From NCBI GenBank assembly GCA_041738135.1, contig JBGSQK010000036.1, positions 1 to 49,958 of the forward strand: a stretch of DNA of 49,958 bases, read 5' to 3'. A program made the position numbers and the translations under genes. Positions within the stretch are counted from its first letter, which is position 1. Each line of letters opens with the position of its first letter. This document shows positions 1 through 8,383 of this stretch, piece after piece. The notes beneath the pieces were generated by a model that saw only the letters and a list, made by a program, of their open reading frames with translations, did not search any database and was not told the origin of the DNA. The DNA comes from JAGOMX01 sp041738135. Lineage in GTDB: Bacteria; Pseudomonadota; Alphaproteobacteria; JAGOMX01.

Positions 1-140
1 GCATGCGTTAGAAAATATTCATACGACGAAAGATTTAAGCCAGCTGCTGCCGTTCAACTTCAAACCCGCCCTGAATAAGGGGTCTGCAGCGGTAGCAAGC
101 TAAATTTATACCGCAGGGGTGGGGTTGTTTTACCGCTTAC
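1..140 (+). mobile_element. right end of an IS66-type insertion sequence (truncated by window edge)
   Basis: The stretch holds the tail of a transposase-like frame followed by a terminal inverted-repeat-like end. Read inward on the minus strand from base 140 it begins GTAAGCGGTAAAACAACCCC. IS66-family elements are known to start with GTAA and to make 8-bp target duplications; the 8 bases next to the end, 141-148 (ACTCCATC), are the expected duplicate. The other end lies outside the window, so family and boundary are inferred from this terminus and the encoded peptide only. Confidence 0.6.
2..103 (+). CDS. IS66-like transposase, C-terminal fragment
   Basis: An open frame enters from the left edge and stops at TAA 101-103 after 33 codons. 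The peptide contains ENIHTTKDLSQLLPFNF, which resembles the C-terminal segment of IS66 TnpC transposases (pattern: VLxxIxxHxxxRxDELLPWNW). No catalytic DDE residue is visible because only the tail is present. Its position just before a GTAA-type terminal repeat supports the transposase reading. Identification rests on a short motif, so moderate confidence. Confidence 0.5.
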   Translation, partial: HALENIHTTKDLSQLLPFNFKPALNKGSAAVAS

Positions 141-2247
141 ACTCCATCAACGCCTTGATCCCGAGGGTTCTTAACTTTTCACGAGCCGCAAGAACCTGCT
201 TTTTCAGGTAATCGGGCAAATAACCCTTGTCCCAGGGTGGAAGAGTCATAGCCCCGCCGGATTCGATAAAGATCGTCACAACCTCACCATCTTTTTCCAC
301 ATGCATGGATTTTGGAAGCTGGAGTTTACCATGGGACCCCTTGCCTTCCTTATAGACACAGTTCATGGCGACAAAATATTGTTCCAAGTCTTCACGGGTG
401 ATTTTCCAGGTGTTGTTCACAATTTGAGATTCCACTTCAGCGGCGACACCTGTCAGATGATAAAGCTCACTAATCTGTAGATCCTCATCAATATTTGATT
501 CCTCTTCCTCGGGTTGCGAGGCCACTACTTCTTCTAGAAAAGCCGGTTCCGCAGACGCCATCCGCTCTTGTTCAGCACGGGCTTGTAGGGCACGCTCATG
601 CCGCTCGAGTTTTTCCTGCTTTTCTTGTTGTCTCCTGACGTACGTCTCATGTGCAGAGTCATCATAGAAATCGCTAGCTTCTTCCTTGCCTTTATCGGAG
701 GAAACCTTCTCTCTCATTCTTGCGGCTTCGAGGTTTGTTTTTTGCTCCTCTAATTGCTGAGCCTTTTTATCTTGCTCTTCCTTTGTCTGCTCTATGGAAG
801 CAGTAATGGCTGATGCATGTGCAAGCCGCTTTTTAGCTTTTTGTCTTCTCTTCTTTTCATTTTTCTTGTTTGCCTTGGTCATGTTTTCTTGCTCAAGTGC
901 AAGCCATTCATCGGGTTCACCGCGCAGTACCTTCAAGCGGGCAAGTAAAATTCGGTTAAGAATATCGACCTGTCCCAGTTTTTTTACTTGTATCTGCCTG
1001 ATGATCTCCAATCTGTCTATCGCCCCATCAATATCTGCATGTTTGCCAAATCCTAAAACATAGGCGCGAAAAGAGTTTTTTAAATCATTCTCGGCGCTGA
1101 CTTCAGACAAATAATTGTAAACAATTCCTAATATTTCTATCAGGGGAGTTTCCTCGCTCAGATCAAGCTCGTTGCTAATCGTCGTCTCGAGGAGTCTAAT
1201 TTGCTCGCGAATTTTCTCAAAGGATTCCTCGCTTACATCTAAGGATATTGATTTTACACCCGAATAAATTCGGTTTGCTTTCACTCTCAGATCTTCTTCA
1301 AACCCATCTGTGTTGCCAGATGCATGGATCTCAAGTGCCTTATTGATGCATCCGTCAGCTTTTTTGCTTAATAAATTTTTGGTAGTCCTATGTCGAATAC
1401 CTGATATCTGTCTGGAAGTTCTGTCGCTTTCTATAAGCTTCTCAACTACCTGCAAACTCTCCAGAGCTCTGCTGTACATAGCATTATTATTTTTCTTTAT
1501 AATGGCACATAGTTTTCTAGCTTCTGTAAAATTAGGGTGGCAAAGACTGTTCTCATAGCTTGCAAGATTGCAGTGCAGCTGTAAGAGCTGGAACTGGCAT
1601 CTTTTTTCTAGATCCAAGCAGCCTTCTAGTTGAGATTTGCTTAAACCAGATATGATACGGCTGCTTTCTATATGCTTTAGAGCAACTACATATGCCTGTA
1701 TTGCTGATTCTGTGTAAATCTTCTGAGTATTTCTATTATTAGCATTCGAAAAATTGAGGGAAAGTTGTGATTGGGCATCGCCCAGCAATTTCCAAATGAG
1801 CGAACGATGTGACAGAAGTCTATACTGACAACGACTAATTCTGGATTCATTGTTGCCAAAATCTTTTAAGTATTGATTCAAAGAGTCTATGGCATTCAGA
1901 TAATATGCATTCTGATTTTGAATTTCGGCGAAAGATTGCTTTGCCAATCCCGAATAAGCAATGTACAGAGCCATAAAACGTGTAAAGGACAATTCTTCCA
2001 GGTCCATCTGTGAAGAAATCATATTCTCAAACAAAGAGATAAATGGCTTATCCATTTTGATAGCTTCGGCAAATTTATTCTTGTTTGTAAGTTCAATCAT
2101 CTTATTGTAATGAGGCAGAAGCTCCGAGTATAAATTTCGAGAGGGCGCGAGAAGATCTTCCTGATTAGGCATCACGAAGTTAGACGAAAGGGCTGCATTC
2201 ATGTTGATTGCAAAAGAAATAGCGACTGTAATTATTCTAAAACGCAT
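130..2247 (-). CDS. secreted coiled-coil protein with C-terminal HicA-like domain, 3' end replaced by IS
   Basis: About 705 residues, not recognised as a named family. The ATG at 2247 is preferred over one five codons upstream because GGAG lies 9 bases before it and it gives a clean signal peptide (MRFRIITVAISFAINMNAALS). Residues about 25-430 are helical and TPR-like in composition. About 430-590 is highly charged (K/R/E/Q) and probably coiled coil. The last 100 residues contain EDLEQYFVAMNCVYKEGKGS followed by H, then a LPPW segment; this recalls the small HicA/YcfA RNA-binding fold (helix, then GSH, then strands). The final codons (tgt aag cgg taa) come from the adjoining IS end, so the native C-terminus is lost or altered. 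The domain assignment is an inference from motif resemblance. Confidence 0.7.
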   Translation of the reverse strand: MRFRIITVAISFAINMNAALSSNFVMPNQEDLLAPSRNLYSELLPHYNKMIELTNKNKFAEAIKMDKPFISLFENMISSQMDLEELSFTRFMALYIAYSGLAKQSFAEIQNQNAYYLNAIDSLNQYLKDFGNNESRISRCQYRLLSHRSLIWKLLGDAQSQLSLNFSNANNRNTQKIYTESAIQAYVVALKHIESSRIISGLSKSQLEGCLDLEKRCQFQLLQLHCNLASYENSLCHPNFTEARKLCAIIKKNNNAMYSRALESLQVVEKLIESDRTSRQISGIRHRTTKNLLSKKADGCINKALEIHASGNTDGFEEDLRVKANRIYSGVKSISLDVSEESFEKIREQIRLLETTISNELDLSEETPLIEILGIVYNYLSEVSAENDLKNSFRAYVLGFGKHADIDGAIDRLEIIRQIQVKKLGQVDILNRILLARLKVLRGEPDEWLALEQENMTKANKKNEKKRRQKAKKRLAHASAITASIEQTKEEQDKKAQQLEEQKTNLEAARMREKVSSDKGKEEASDFYDDSAHETYVRRQQEKQEKLERHERALQARAEQERMASAEPAFLEEVVASQPEEEESNIDEDLQISELYHLTGVAAEVESQIVNNTWKITREDLEQYFVAMNCVYKEGKGSHGKLQLPKSMHVEKDGEVVTIFIESGGAMTLPPWDKGYLPDYLKKQVLAAREKLRTLGIKALMECKR

Positions 2248-2326
2248 ATTACTGAACTCCATATAGTAAAATAAAAAAATATCATGAGCCTTATAAATAC
2301 AATATGTTGAATTGGCTCATGTTGTT

Positions 2327-2528
2327 ATACCATTTCCGGAGTATAACTGTTCTAATACACCTCGTGCCTCCCCGCCTTGAGAAGGGGGCCAGCGCAACAA
2401 TGTGCTGTTTGCAGCTCTGCATAGTACATTCAGAGTCGCTATCGCTCCACTTATAGCGCTGGACCCCGGCTCAAGGCCGGGGAGGCTCTGGAGGACTGCC
2501 AACGTAAGTTATTTTCCGGAAATGGTAT
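2327..2528. repeat. 202-bp palindromic repeat with 14-bp outer inverted ends
   Basis: Perfect 14-bp inverted ends, ATACCATTTCCGGA at 2327-2340 and its complement at 2515-2528, enclose an inner imperfect inverted repeat: CCTCCCCGCCTTGAG at 2370-2384 and its counterpart ending at 2484. The inner core resembles the repeat at 4927-5063. Short frames read through it are not genes. The rest of the gap to atpC (2529-2718) shows no gene and no clear terminator. Confidence 0.75.
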
Positions 2529-2718
2529 TACTTCGAAACGAGGTTAAGGTTTTTTGTTGTTTTGGTCAAGTTTTATTTCAATACAACCAATGTTACCCAC
2601 TAGAGACCGTTTCATAATAGCCTATCAAGTATGATATAGTTCCGTTTTCTAATTCGTTTTAATATTCTGTTCAACAAACGGTCATTTTTTTACTATAACG
2701 AATGATTCGTATACCACC

Positions 2719-3156
2719 CTAAATCACCTTCTTCTCAGGCAGCAACGTCTTGATAATATCAATCTTCGCCCGTGCAATCGAAGCATCCTGTAGCAAGGCC
2801 AGACGTTCTTCTTCGATCACTGTTTTCTCCATAGCAGCTTCCACGTCGTGGATATGTTGTTCGATTTCGGATTCATCCATATCTTCCACGGCAATGGCGT
2901 CATCGGCCATGACTAGGCAGCTTTTTTCCATGATGTTAGCGAAACCACCACCTACGAAGAGTCGGTGGGTGATCTCGTCACCTATATAAACATCGATGAT
3001 GCCTTTGGCCAGTGTGATCACAGTGGGCGCATGGTTATACAGAACACCTATGGATCCGCTGGTGGCGGGCAACACAACCATGGTTGCCTGCCCACGGAAC
3101 AGTATGCGTTCTGGGGAAACCAATTGAAATTCAAATGCTTTGGCTTCTGCATCCAT
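2719..3156 (-). CDS. atpC: F1F0 ATP synthase epsilon subunit
   Basis: 145 residues, slightly longer than the common 130-140. The epsilon subunit forms part of the central stalk of F1 and couples rotation to F0, and in many bacteria it inhibits ATP hydrolysis. The N-terminal beta-sandwich is recognisable (FELVSPER-type start: FQLVSPERILFRGQATMVVL, then GSIGVLYNHAPTVITLAKG). The C-terminal helical hairpin is present (about residues 88-140). It is last in atpHAGDC, 3 bases after the atpD stop, so it is probably translationally linked; a GAGG in the end of atpD serves as ribosome site. Confidence 0.95.
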   Translation of the reverse strand: MDAEAKAFEFQLVSPERILFRGQATMVVLPATSGSIGVLYNHAPTVITLAKGIIDVYIGDEITHRLFVGGGFANIMEKSCLVMADDAIAVEDMDESEIEQHIHDVEAAMEKTVIEEERLALLQDASIARAKIDIIKTLLPEKKVI

Positions 3157-3159
3157 TTG

Positions 3160-4584
3160 TTATGCTGCCTCTTTTTCCATGTCATTAGCCTTTTGAATGG
3201 CCTCTTCCAGTTTACCGACCATATAGAAAGATGATTCTGGCATGTGGTCGCATTCGCCATCGATAATGGCTTTAAACCCGGCGATGGTGTCTTTCAGGTT
3301 AACGAAAACACCAGGTTTACCGGTAAAGATTTCCGCCACGTGGAACGGTTGTGACAGGAACCTTTGGATTTTACGAGCACGAGCAACAGTCAGTTTGTCT
3401 TCTTCACTGAGCTCATCAATACCCAAAATGGCGATAATATCTTGCAAGGACTTGTAGGTCTGCAATACGCGCTGCACTTCACGGGCCACTTGGTAGTGTT
3501 CTTCACCCACCACGTCTGGCGACAGAATACGAGAAGTAGAGTCCAGCGGATCCACAGCCGGATAAATACCCAGCTCAGCAATCTGGCGGTTCAAAACAGT
3601 GGTCGCATCCAAGTGTGCAAATGAAGTCGCAGGCGCCGGGTCGGTCAAGTCGTCCGCAGGCACATAAATAGCCTGCACCGAAGTGATCGAGCCCTTAGTG
3701 GTGGTGGTAATACGCTCTTGCAACGCTCCCATTTCTGTAGCCAATGTAGGCTGATAACCCACAGCAGATGGCATACGTCCCAGCAAAGCTGACACTTCCG
3801 AACCAGCTTGAGTGAAACGGAAAATGTTGTCGATAAACAGCAACACGTCTTGACCTTCTTGGTCGCGGAAATATTCAGCAACCGTCAGTCCCGTCAAAGC
3901 CACACGAGCACGGGCTCCTGGAGGCTCGTTCATCTGGCCGAAAACCAGTGCTGCTTTGGAATTATCACCTTCCAAGTCGATAACCCCTGATTCAACCATT
4001 TCACGATACAAGTCGTTACCTTCGCGGGTACGCTCACCCACACCCGCAAACACAGAAAAACCACCGTGCGCTTTGGCGATGTTGTTAATCAGTTCCTGGA
4101 TAATAACGGTTTTACCCACACCTGCACCACCAAACAGACCAATTTTACCACCGCGGGAGTAGGGGGCTAGCAAGTCCACCACCTTAATACCAGTGACGAA
4201 AATCTCAGTTTCCGTGGACTGTTCCTTAAATTCCGGAGCAGCTCTGTGAATAGGCAGATGCATCTTGGTCTTGATTGGGCCACGGCCGTCAATAGGCTCG
4301 CCAATCACATTCATGATACGACCAAGTGTTTCAGGACCCACAGGAACCGTAATAGGCTCGCCTGTGTCAATCACTTCCTGTCCGCGCACCAAACCCTCAG
4401 TGGAGTCCATAGCAATCGCACGAACCACATTTTCGCCCATGTGCTTGGAAGTTTCAAAATACAACTTCTTGCCGTTGTTCATGGTATAGATCGCGTTCAA
4501 GATCGCCGGCAGTTCATTAGGGAAATGAACGTCCACAACCGCACCAATAATCTGCGAAATGGTACCTTTATTAGCTTTACTCAT
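3160..4584 (-). CDS. atpD: F1F0 ATP synthase beta subunit
   Basis: 474 residues; catalytic subunit of F1 that makes ATP from ADP and phosphate at the inner membrane. Walker A GGAGVGKT is at residues 152-159, followed by the GERTREGNDLYREM catalytic-loop segment and the DELSEEDKLTVARARKIQRF C-terminal segment that includes the DELSEED rotor-contact motif. The ATG at 4584 has GAGAGGA upstream and begins MSKANKGTISQIIGAVVDV, as in homologues. A longer frame reaches 4779 but its first 65 codons come from intergenic and repeat DNA. Unusually, about 530 bases with two repeats separate it from atpG. Confidence 0.98.
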   Translation of the reverse strand: MSKANKGTISQIIGAVVDVHFPNELPAILNAIYTMNNGKKLYFETSKHMGENVVRAIAMDSTEGLVRGQEVIDTGEPITVPVGPETLGRIMNVIGEPIDGRGPIKTKMHLPIHRAAPEFKEQSTETEIFVTGIKVVDLLAPYSRGGKIGLFGGAGVGKTVIIQELINNIAKAHGGFSVFAGVGERTREGNDLYREMVESGVIDLEGDNSKAALVFGQMNEPPGARARVALTGLTVAEYFRDQEGQDVLLFIDNIFRFTQAGSEVSALLGRMPSAVGYQPTLATEMGALQERITTTTKGSITSVQAIYVPADDLTDPAPATSFAHLDATTVLNRQIAELGIYPAVDPLDSTSRILSPDVVGEEHYQVAREVQRVLQTYKSLQDIIAILGIDELSEEDKLTVARARKIQRFLSQPFHVAEIFTGKPGVFVNLKDTIAGFKAIIDGECDHMPESSFYMVGKLEEAIQKANDMEKEAA

Positions 4585-4749
4585 ATAGTCCTCTCTCCTC
4601 AAAATCCATGTCTTGGACGAATCTATTGTTCTTAAGTCTAAAGCATCCGTCATTGCGATTAACCCTACGCCCCCTGAAGGGATAAAATTTAAATATTGAC
4701 GGCCCATACATTCGTCATGCTGCCTCTGCAGCAAGTCTACCCCAATCAT

Positions 4750-4864
4750 GTCATCCCCGCGAAGGCGGGGATCCAGCACCAGAAGCGGAGCGACTCAATT
4801 TAGTCAATACAGCCCAGCTTCGCTGCACATTTGCGCGCTGGATTCCCGCCTTCGCGGGAATGAC
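4750..4864. repeat. 115-bp palindromic repeat, 28-bp inverted ends (family A)
   Basis: The left arm 4750-4777 starts GTCATCCCCGCGAAGGCGGG and is identical to the left arms at 8235 and 25572. The right arm 4837-4864 is its reverse complement with two changes. The inner part differs between copies. The element lies between atpG and atpD inside a minus-strand operon and would be transcribed as a strong hairpin. A frame through the arm reads LDPRLRGDD on the minus strand, the source of the false N-terminal extension of atpD. Confidence 0.85.
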
Positions 4865-4926
4865 ACAAATGAGGACAGAATTAATGATTTTAATGTGTCC
4901 ACATTTCTTATCAAAAACTCTGCCAT

Positions 4927-5063
4927 CCTCCCGTGTCTCCCCCGCCTTGAGCCGAGGTCCAGCGTAAAGAAGTGCTGCGAAGCGACTCTCTATAGAAAAA
5001 CCGAGTCGCTGACGCTCCACTTAATTGTGCTGGATCCCGGCTCAACCGGGGAGACACAGGAGG
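4927..5063. repeat. 137-bp palindromic repeat (family B), second copy in the atp operon
   Basis: Outer arms CCTCC..GTGTCTCCC (4927 on) and the complement ending at 5063 enclose arms 4935-4963 and 5029-5055 that are imperfect inverted repeats (core CCGCCTTGAGCC against GGCTCAACCGG). It is related to the core of the 2327-2528 repeat and shares the general layout of family A (arm ending in CCAGC, variable centre, complementary arm). Together with the copy at 4750 it fills most of the atpG-atpD gap; the remaining bases (4585-4749, 4865-4926, 5064-5112) hold only the atpD ribosome site. Confidence 0.75.
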
Positions 5064-5112
5064 GTGTCAAGATTTCCCTTAATTTACAGGCGTTGGCTCA
5101 AGCCTACCTTAA

Positions 5113-6006
5113 CTAAAGTGCCCCAGCTCCCGATATAATTTCAATCAGCTCCTTCGTCACAATTGCTTGTCGTGTTCTGTTATATAGCAGTCCCAAATCA
5201 TTGATCATGTCGCTGGCGTTGCGTGTGGCCGAATCCATAGCCGTCATGCGTGCGCCATGTTCACTAGCTGCATTTTCTAGCAAAGCCCGATAGATTTGAA
5301 TGGCCATGTTTTGTGGAAGCAACTTCTCCAACACATCCTTTTCCGACGGATCGTACTCATAGATGGCTTGTAAACCTTGTTCCTCAGCCACAACCGCATG
5401 AGACTCCTCAATTAAGGGTGTGTAGGGAATCAATTGATGCTCGGTCAGTTTTTGCGATATGACCGATATAAATCGATTGTATACCATAGTGCATACATCA
5501 AACTCGCCTTTTTCAAAACGATCAGTCACGATGTTAGCGATGCGTACAGCCTGCCAAAACTTTGGTTTATCAAATGCAGGAAATGTCTCAATGATGGAAT
5601 CACGATAAGGGCTTGAGCGCAATATATCTCTACCACGACGGCCCACGCATATGACTTCAAAATGCTCATTGCTTTGCTTCAATCCAGCCAATTGCTTTGA
5701 TACTTTACGTGAGATGTTGGAATTGAATCCGCCGCATAACCCACGATCCGACGTCATAATGATGATTAAGTGTCTGCCTGAACTTCCTGTTCCCACCAAT
5801 AATCTTGGTGGAATTTCAAAGGTGCGGCCCTTGGCGGCAAGATCACTCAACATGTGGCTCATATGATCCGCATAGACCTTTGATTGCTCCACTTGATCTT
5901 GAGCTTTCTTCATCTTTGCAGCAGCAATCATCTTCATTGCCGACGTAATTTTCTTCGTCGAGATAACGCTTGCCTTGCGGTTTCGAAGTCCTTTTAAACT
6001 GGGCAT
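5113..6006 (-). CDS. atpG: F1F0 ATP synthase gamma subunit
   Basis: 297 residues; central rotor shaft of F1. The N-terminus MPSLKGLRNRKASVISTKKI and the following KITSAMKMIAAAKMKKAQ are the signature rotor helix. TSDRGLCGGFN (about 85-95) and the C-terminal ATRNASDMINDLGLLYNRTRQAIVTKELIEI helix match the family. The ATG overlaps the atpA stop by one base (TAATG), indicating coupled translation. Length is typical for alphaproteobacteria (about 290). Confidence 0.97.
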   Translation of the reverse strand: MPSLKGLRNRKASVISTKKITSAMKMIAAAKMKKAQDQVEQSKVYADHMSHMLSDLAAKGRTFEIPPRLLVGTGSSGRHLIIIMTSDRGLCGGFNSNISRKVSKQLAGLKQSNEHFEVICVGRRGRDILRSSPYRDSIIETFPAFDKPKFWQAVRIANIVTDRFEKGEFDVCTMVYNRFISVISQKLTEHQLIPYTPLIEESHAVVAEEQGLQAIYEYDPSEKDVLEKLLPQNMAIQIYRALLENAASEHGARMTAMDSATRNASDMINDLGLLYNRTRQAIVTKELIEIISGAGAL

Positions 6007-7538
6007 TAGCTCACAAACACCGTCATAAATTGATCCATAAATGTCTTCAAGGCAACCTCATTTTCATCGGTCAGTTTTTTCTTCTCTCGGATGTCCTTAA
6101 TGATATCAGGCTGTTCGCGGCGCATCGTCCTTAATAGTTCTGACTCAAAGCGTTTGATGTCAGCCACTTTGACCTTATCCAGATACCCACGAACACCAGC
6201 AAAGATGGAAATCACCTGTTCTTCCACAGAAAACGGGGTGTGCTGAGCTTGCTTGAGCAGTTCAGTCAGCCGTTCACCGCGAGCTAGCAACTGTTGAGTT
6301 GCCTTATCCAGGTCCGATGCAAACTGTGAGAAAGCTTCCATTTCGCGATACTGAGCCAGTTCCAACTTAACCGATCCGGCCACTTGTTTCATGGCTTTTA
6401 CTTGCGCGGCTGAACCCACACGACTCACGGAAAGACCCACGTTAATAGCTGGTCTTACGCCCTTATAAAACAGCTCACTTTCTAGGAAAATCTGACCGTC
6501 CGTAATGGAAATCACGTTGGTGGGAATGTATGCCGACACGTCACCAGCTTGTGTTTCAATAATCGGTAGCGCCGTTAATGAACCACCACCTTCCGCATCA
6601 CTCATCTTCGCCGCACGTTCTAGCAAACGTGAGTGCAAGTAGAACACGTCACCAGGATAAGCTTCACGTCCTGGAGGGCGTCTGAGCAATAGAGACATTT
6701 GGCGATAAGCCACCGCTTGCTTGGACAGGTCATCATAGATGATCAAAGCATGCATACCGTTATCGCGGAAATATTCTCCCATGGTGCAACCTGTATAAGG
6801 CGCCAAGAACTGCAACGGGGCAGGGTCTGATGCGGTCGCAGCCACAACAATTGTGTACTCCATCGCGCCGTGATCTTCCAAGGTCTTGACGATCTGAGCC
6901 ACGGTCGAACGCTTTTGTCCGATGGCCACATAGATACAATAGAGCTTCTCGCTCTCATTGCCCGATTGGTTTATTTCTTTCTGGTTCAGAATTGCGTCGA
7001 TCGCCAATGTGGTTTTACCCGTTTGACGGTCGCCAATGATCAGCTCACGCTGTCCGCGTCCGATGGGCACCAGTGAGTCAATGGATTTAATACCGGTCTG
7101 CATAGGCTCCGTAACGGGTTGACGCTGAATAATACCAGGGGCTTTAACTTCCACTTGTTTATGCTCAACACCAACGATGCCACCTTTGCCATCAATAGGA
7201 TTGCCAAGAGCATCCACAACGCGACCGAGCATGGCTTTACCCACGGGAACTTCCACAATGTGACCAGTTCGTTTGACGTTAGCGCCTTCTTTAATGTTAC
7301 GGTCGTCACCGAAAATAACAATACCTACGTTATCGTCTTCCAAGTTCAGCGCCATGCCTTTAGTGCCGTCGTCGAATGTAACCATTTCACCGGCTTGAAT
7401 TTTATCAAGTCCGTGCACGCGAGCAATACCGTCACCGACCTCCAAGACCTGACCCACTTCTTCCAATTTGGTGGTGGCATCAAAATCTATAATGTGACGG
7501 TGTAAAATCGATGAGATTTCAGCAGCTTTTAAAGTCAT
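6006..7538 (-). CDS. atpA: F1F0 ATP synthase alpha subunit
   Basis: 510 residues; non-catalytic nucleotide-binding subunit of the F1 hexamer. Walker A GDRQTGKT lies at residues 169-176, and the typical PGREAYPGDVFYLHSRLLER segment follows. The C-terminal helical domain is complete. It begins MTLKAAEISSILHRHI, as in other alphaproteobacteria. Start and stop overlap atpH and atpG by one base each (TAATG at both junctions), so the three genes are tightly coupled. Confidence 0.98.
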   Translation of the reverse strand: MTLKAAEISSILHRHIIDFDATTKLEEVGQVLEVGDGIARVHGLDKIQAGEMVTFDDGTKGMALNLEDDNVGIVIFGDDRNIKEGANVKRTGHIVEVPVGKAMLGRVVDALGNPIDGKGGIVGVEHKQVEVKAPGIIQRQPVTEPMQTGIKSIDSLVPIGRGQRELIIGDRQTGKTTLAIDAILNQKEINQSGNESEKLYCIYVAIGQKRSTVAQIVKTLEDHGAMEYTIVVAATASDPAPLQFLAPYTGCTMGEYFRDNGMHALIIYDDLSKQAVAYRQMSLLLRRPPGREAYPGDVFYLHSRLLERAAKMSDAEGGGSLTALPIIETQAGDVSAYIPTNVISITDGQIFLESELFYKGVRPAINVGLSVSRVGSAAQVKAMKQVAGSVKLELAQYREMEAFSQFASDLDKATQQLLARGERLTELLKQAQHTPFSVEEQVISIFAGVRGYLDKVKVADIKRFESELLRTMRREQPDIIKDIREKKKLTDENEVALKTFMDQFMTVFVS

Positions 7539-8086
7539 TAACTCAGCCTCTCTAATTCATGTTTAAGCTCGTTGAGCTTGCTTCGTAAGGAATAGTCTAG
7601 TTTGAATGATCCATAATTAACAATGATTCCGCCAAGAATACTTTGATCAATTTTCACATTGAGCAGGATTTCTTTACCGGTTTGAGAAGCCAAAGCTTCC
7701 ATAATGTTTTTTGTTTGTGTTTTGTTTAAAGGCGAACGTGACGTGATGTTCACAGCCAATTGATTGCGCTTCACCCGCAATAAGGACTCAAAATTTTGAA
7801 TGATTTCATTCAATAAATTGGTTCTCCGTCGTTGCGCCAGAATACATAGAAAGTCCGTCGTGATTTTCTGGAGTTTTAACTTAGCAGAAAAATCCCGCAG
7901 AATTTGCTCAAGATTTTCTCGCGGAATAGTTGGGTTGGACAAAACAAGCAAAGCATCCTTGGACTCAGACAAGAGCGCAGACAATTTCCTAAAATCATCC
8001 TCCACCTGATCCAACAGCTTCATAGATACAGCAGCATCAAAAAATGATGCGCTATAACGTATTGCAACTCGCGATATCTTGTTCAC
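7538..8086 (-). CDS. atpH: F1F0 ATP synthase delta subunit
   Basis: 182 residues from a GTG start at 8086. Delta (OSCP) joins F1 to the peripheral stalk. The RVAIRYSASFFDAA start and the GGIIVNYGSFKLDYSLRSKL C-terminal segment (classic delta signature) identify it. An upstream TTG at 8116 would add ten residues, but the GTG has AAGGGG nine bases before it and yields the usual N-terminus, so I prefer it. First gene of atpHAGDC; F0 genes are not in the window, as is normal for alphaproteobacteria. No convincing promoter was seen in 8087-8210, only a weak TTGCTT / TAAGAA pair. Confidence 0.93.
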   Translation of the reverse strand: MNKISRVAIRYSASFFDAAVSMKLLDQVEDDFRKLSALLSESKDALLVLSNPTIPRENLEQILRDFSAKLKLQKITTDFLCILAQRRRTNLLNEIIQNFESLLRVKRNQLAVNITSRSPLNKTQTKNIMEALASQTGKEILLNVKIDQSILGGIIVNYGSFKLDYSLRSKLNELKHELERLS

Positions 8087-8210
8087 GGGTTCTTTCCCCT
8101 TATTTTTATTATTCAAATTACAAGATTTCTTAGCACGCCCAATATCTCAAAGCAAGAGCAAGGAACAAGAAAAGTGAAATTTTTTGTGGCATGGATCACT
8201 TGCGTTTTAA

Positions 8211-8353
8211 AATACCATTTCCGTGAAATAACTTGTCATCCCCGCGAAGGCGGGGATCCAGCGCAAGAAGTGGAGCGAAGCGATTCAAAATAGTCTATTT
8301 TGCAGCGGCTTCGCCGCACATTTGTGCTGGATCCCCGCCTTCGCGGGGATGAC
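8211..8353. repeat. palindromic repeat family A with outer ATACCATTTCC module
   Basis: The core 8235-8353 has perfect 28-bp inverted arms (8235-8262 and 8326-8353) beginning GTCATCCCCGCGAAGGCGGG. The outer bases 8211-8234 (AATACCATTTCCGTGAAATA, then ACTT) closely match the inverted outer end of the 2327-2528 repeat, so the same outer module flanks two different cores. On the right the copy ends near the last codons of the L,D-transpeptidase gene, where a weaker counterpart (CGGTATTA, 8390-8397) is visible. Confidence 0.85.
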
Positions 8354-8383
8354 ATCGGAGGGGAAAACTTAACATTTATTATC

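Noticed and set aside
2317..2617. Short frames on both strands between 2317 and 2617
   Set aside because: They are readings through the 2327-2528 repeat.
4585..4779. N-terminal extension of atpD up to 4779 (starting LDPRLRGDD)
   Set aside because: These codons come from intergenic and repeat DNA; the family start MSKANKG with a ribosome site lies at 4584.
4748..5116. 122-codon plus-strand frame across the atpG-atpD gap
   Set aside because: It consists almost wholly of two palindromic repeats and has no ribosome site.
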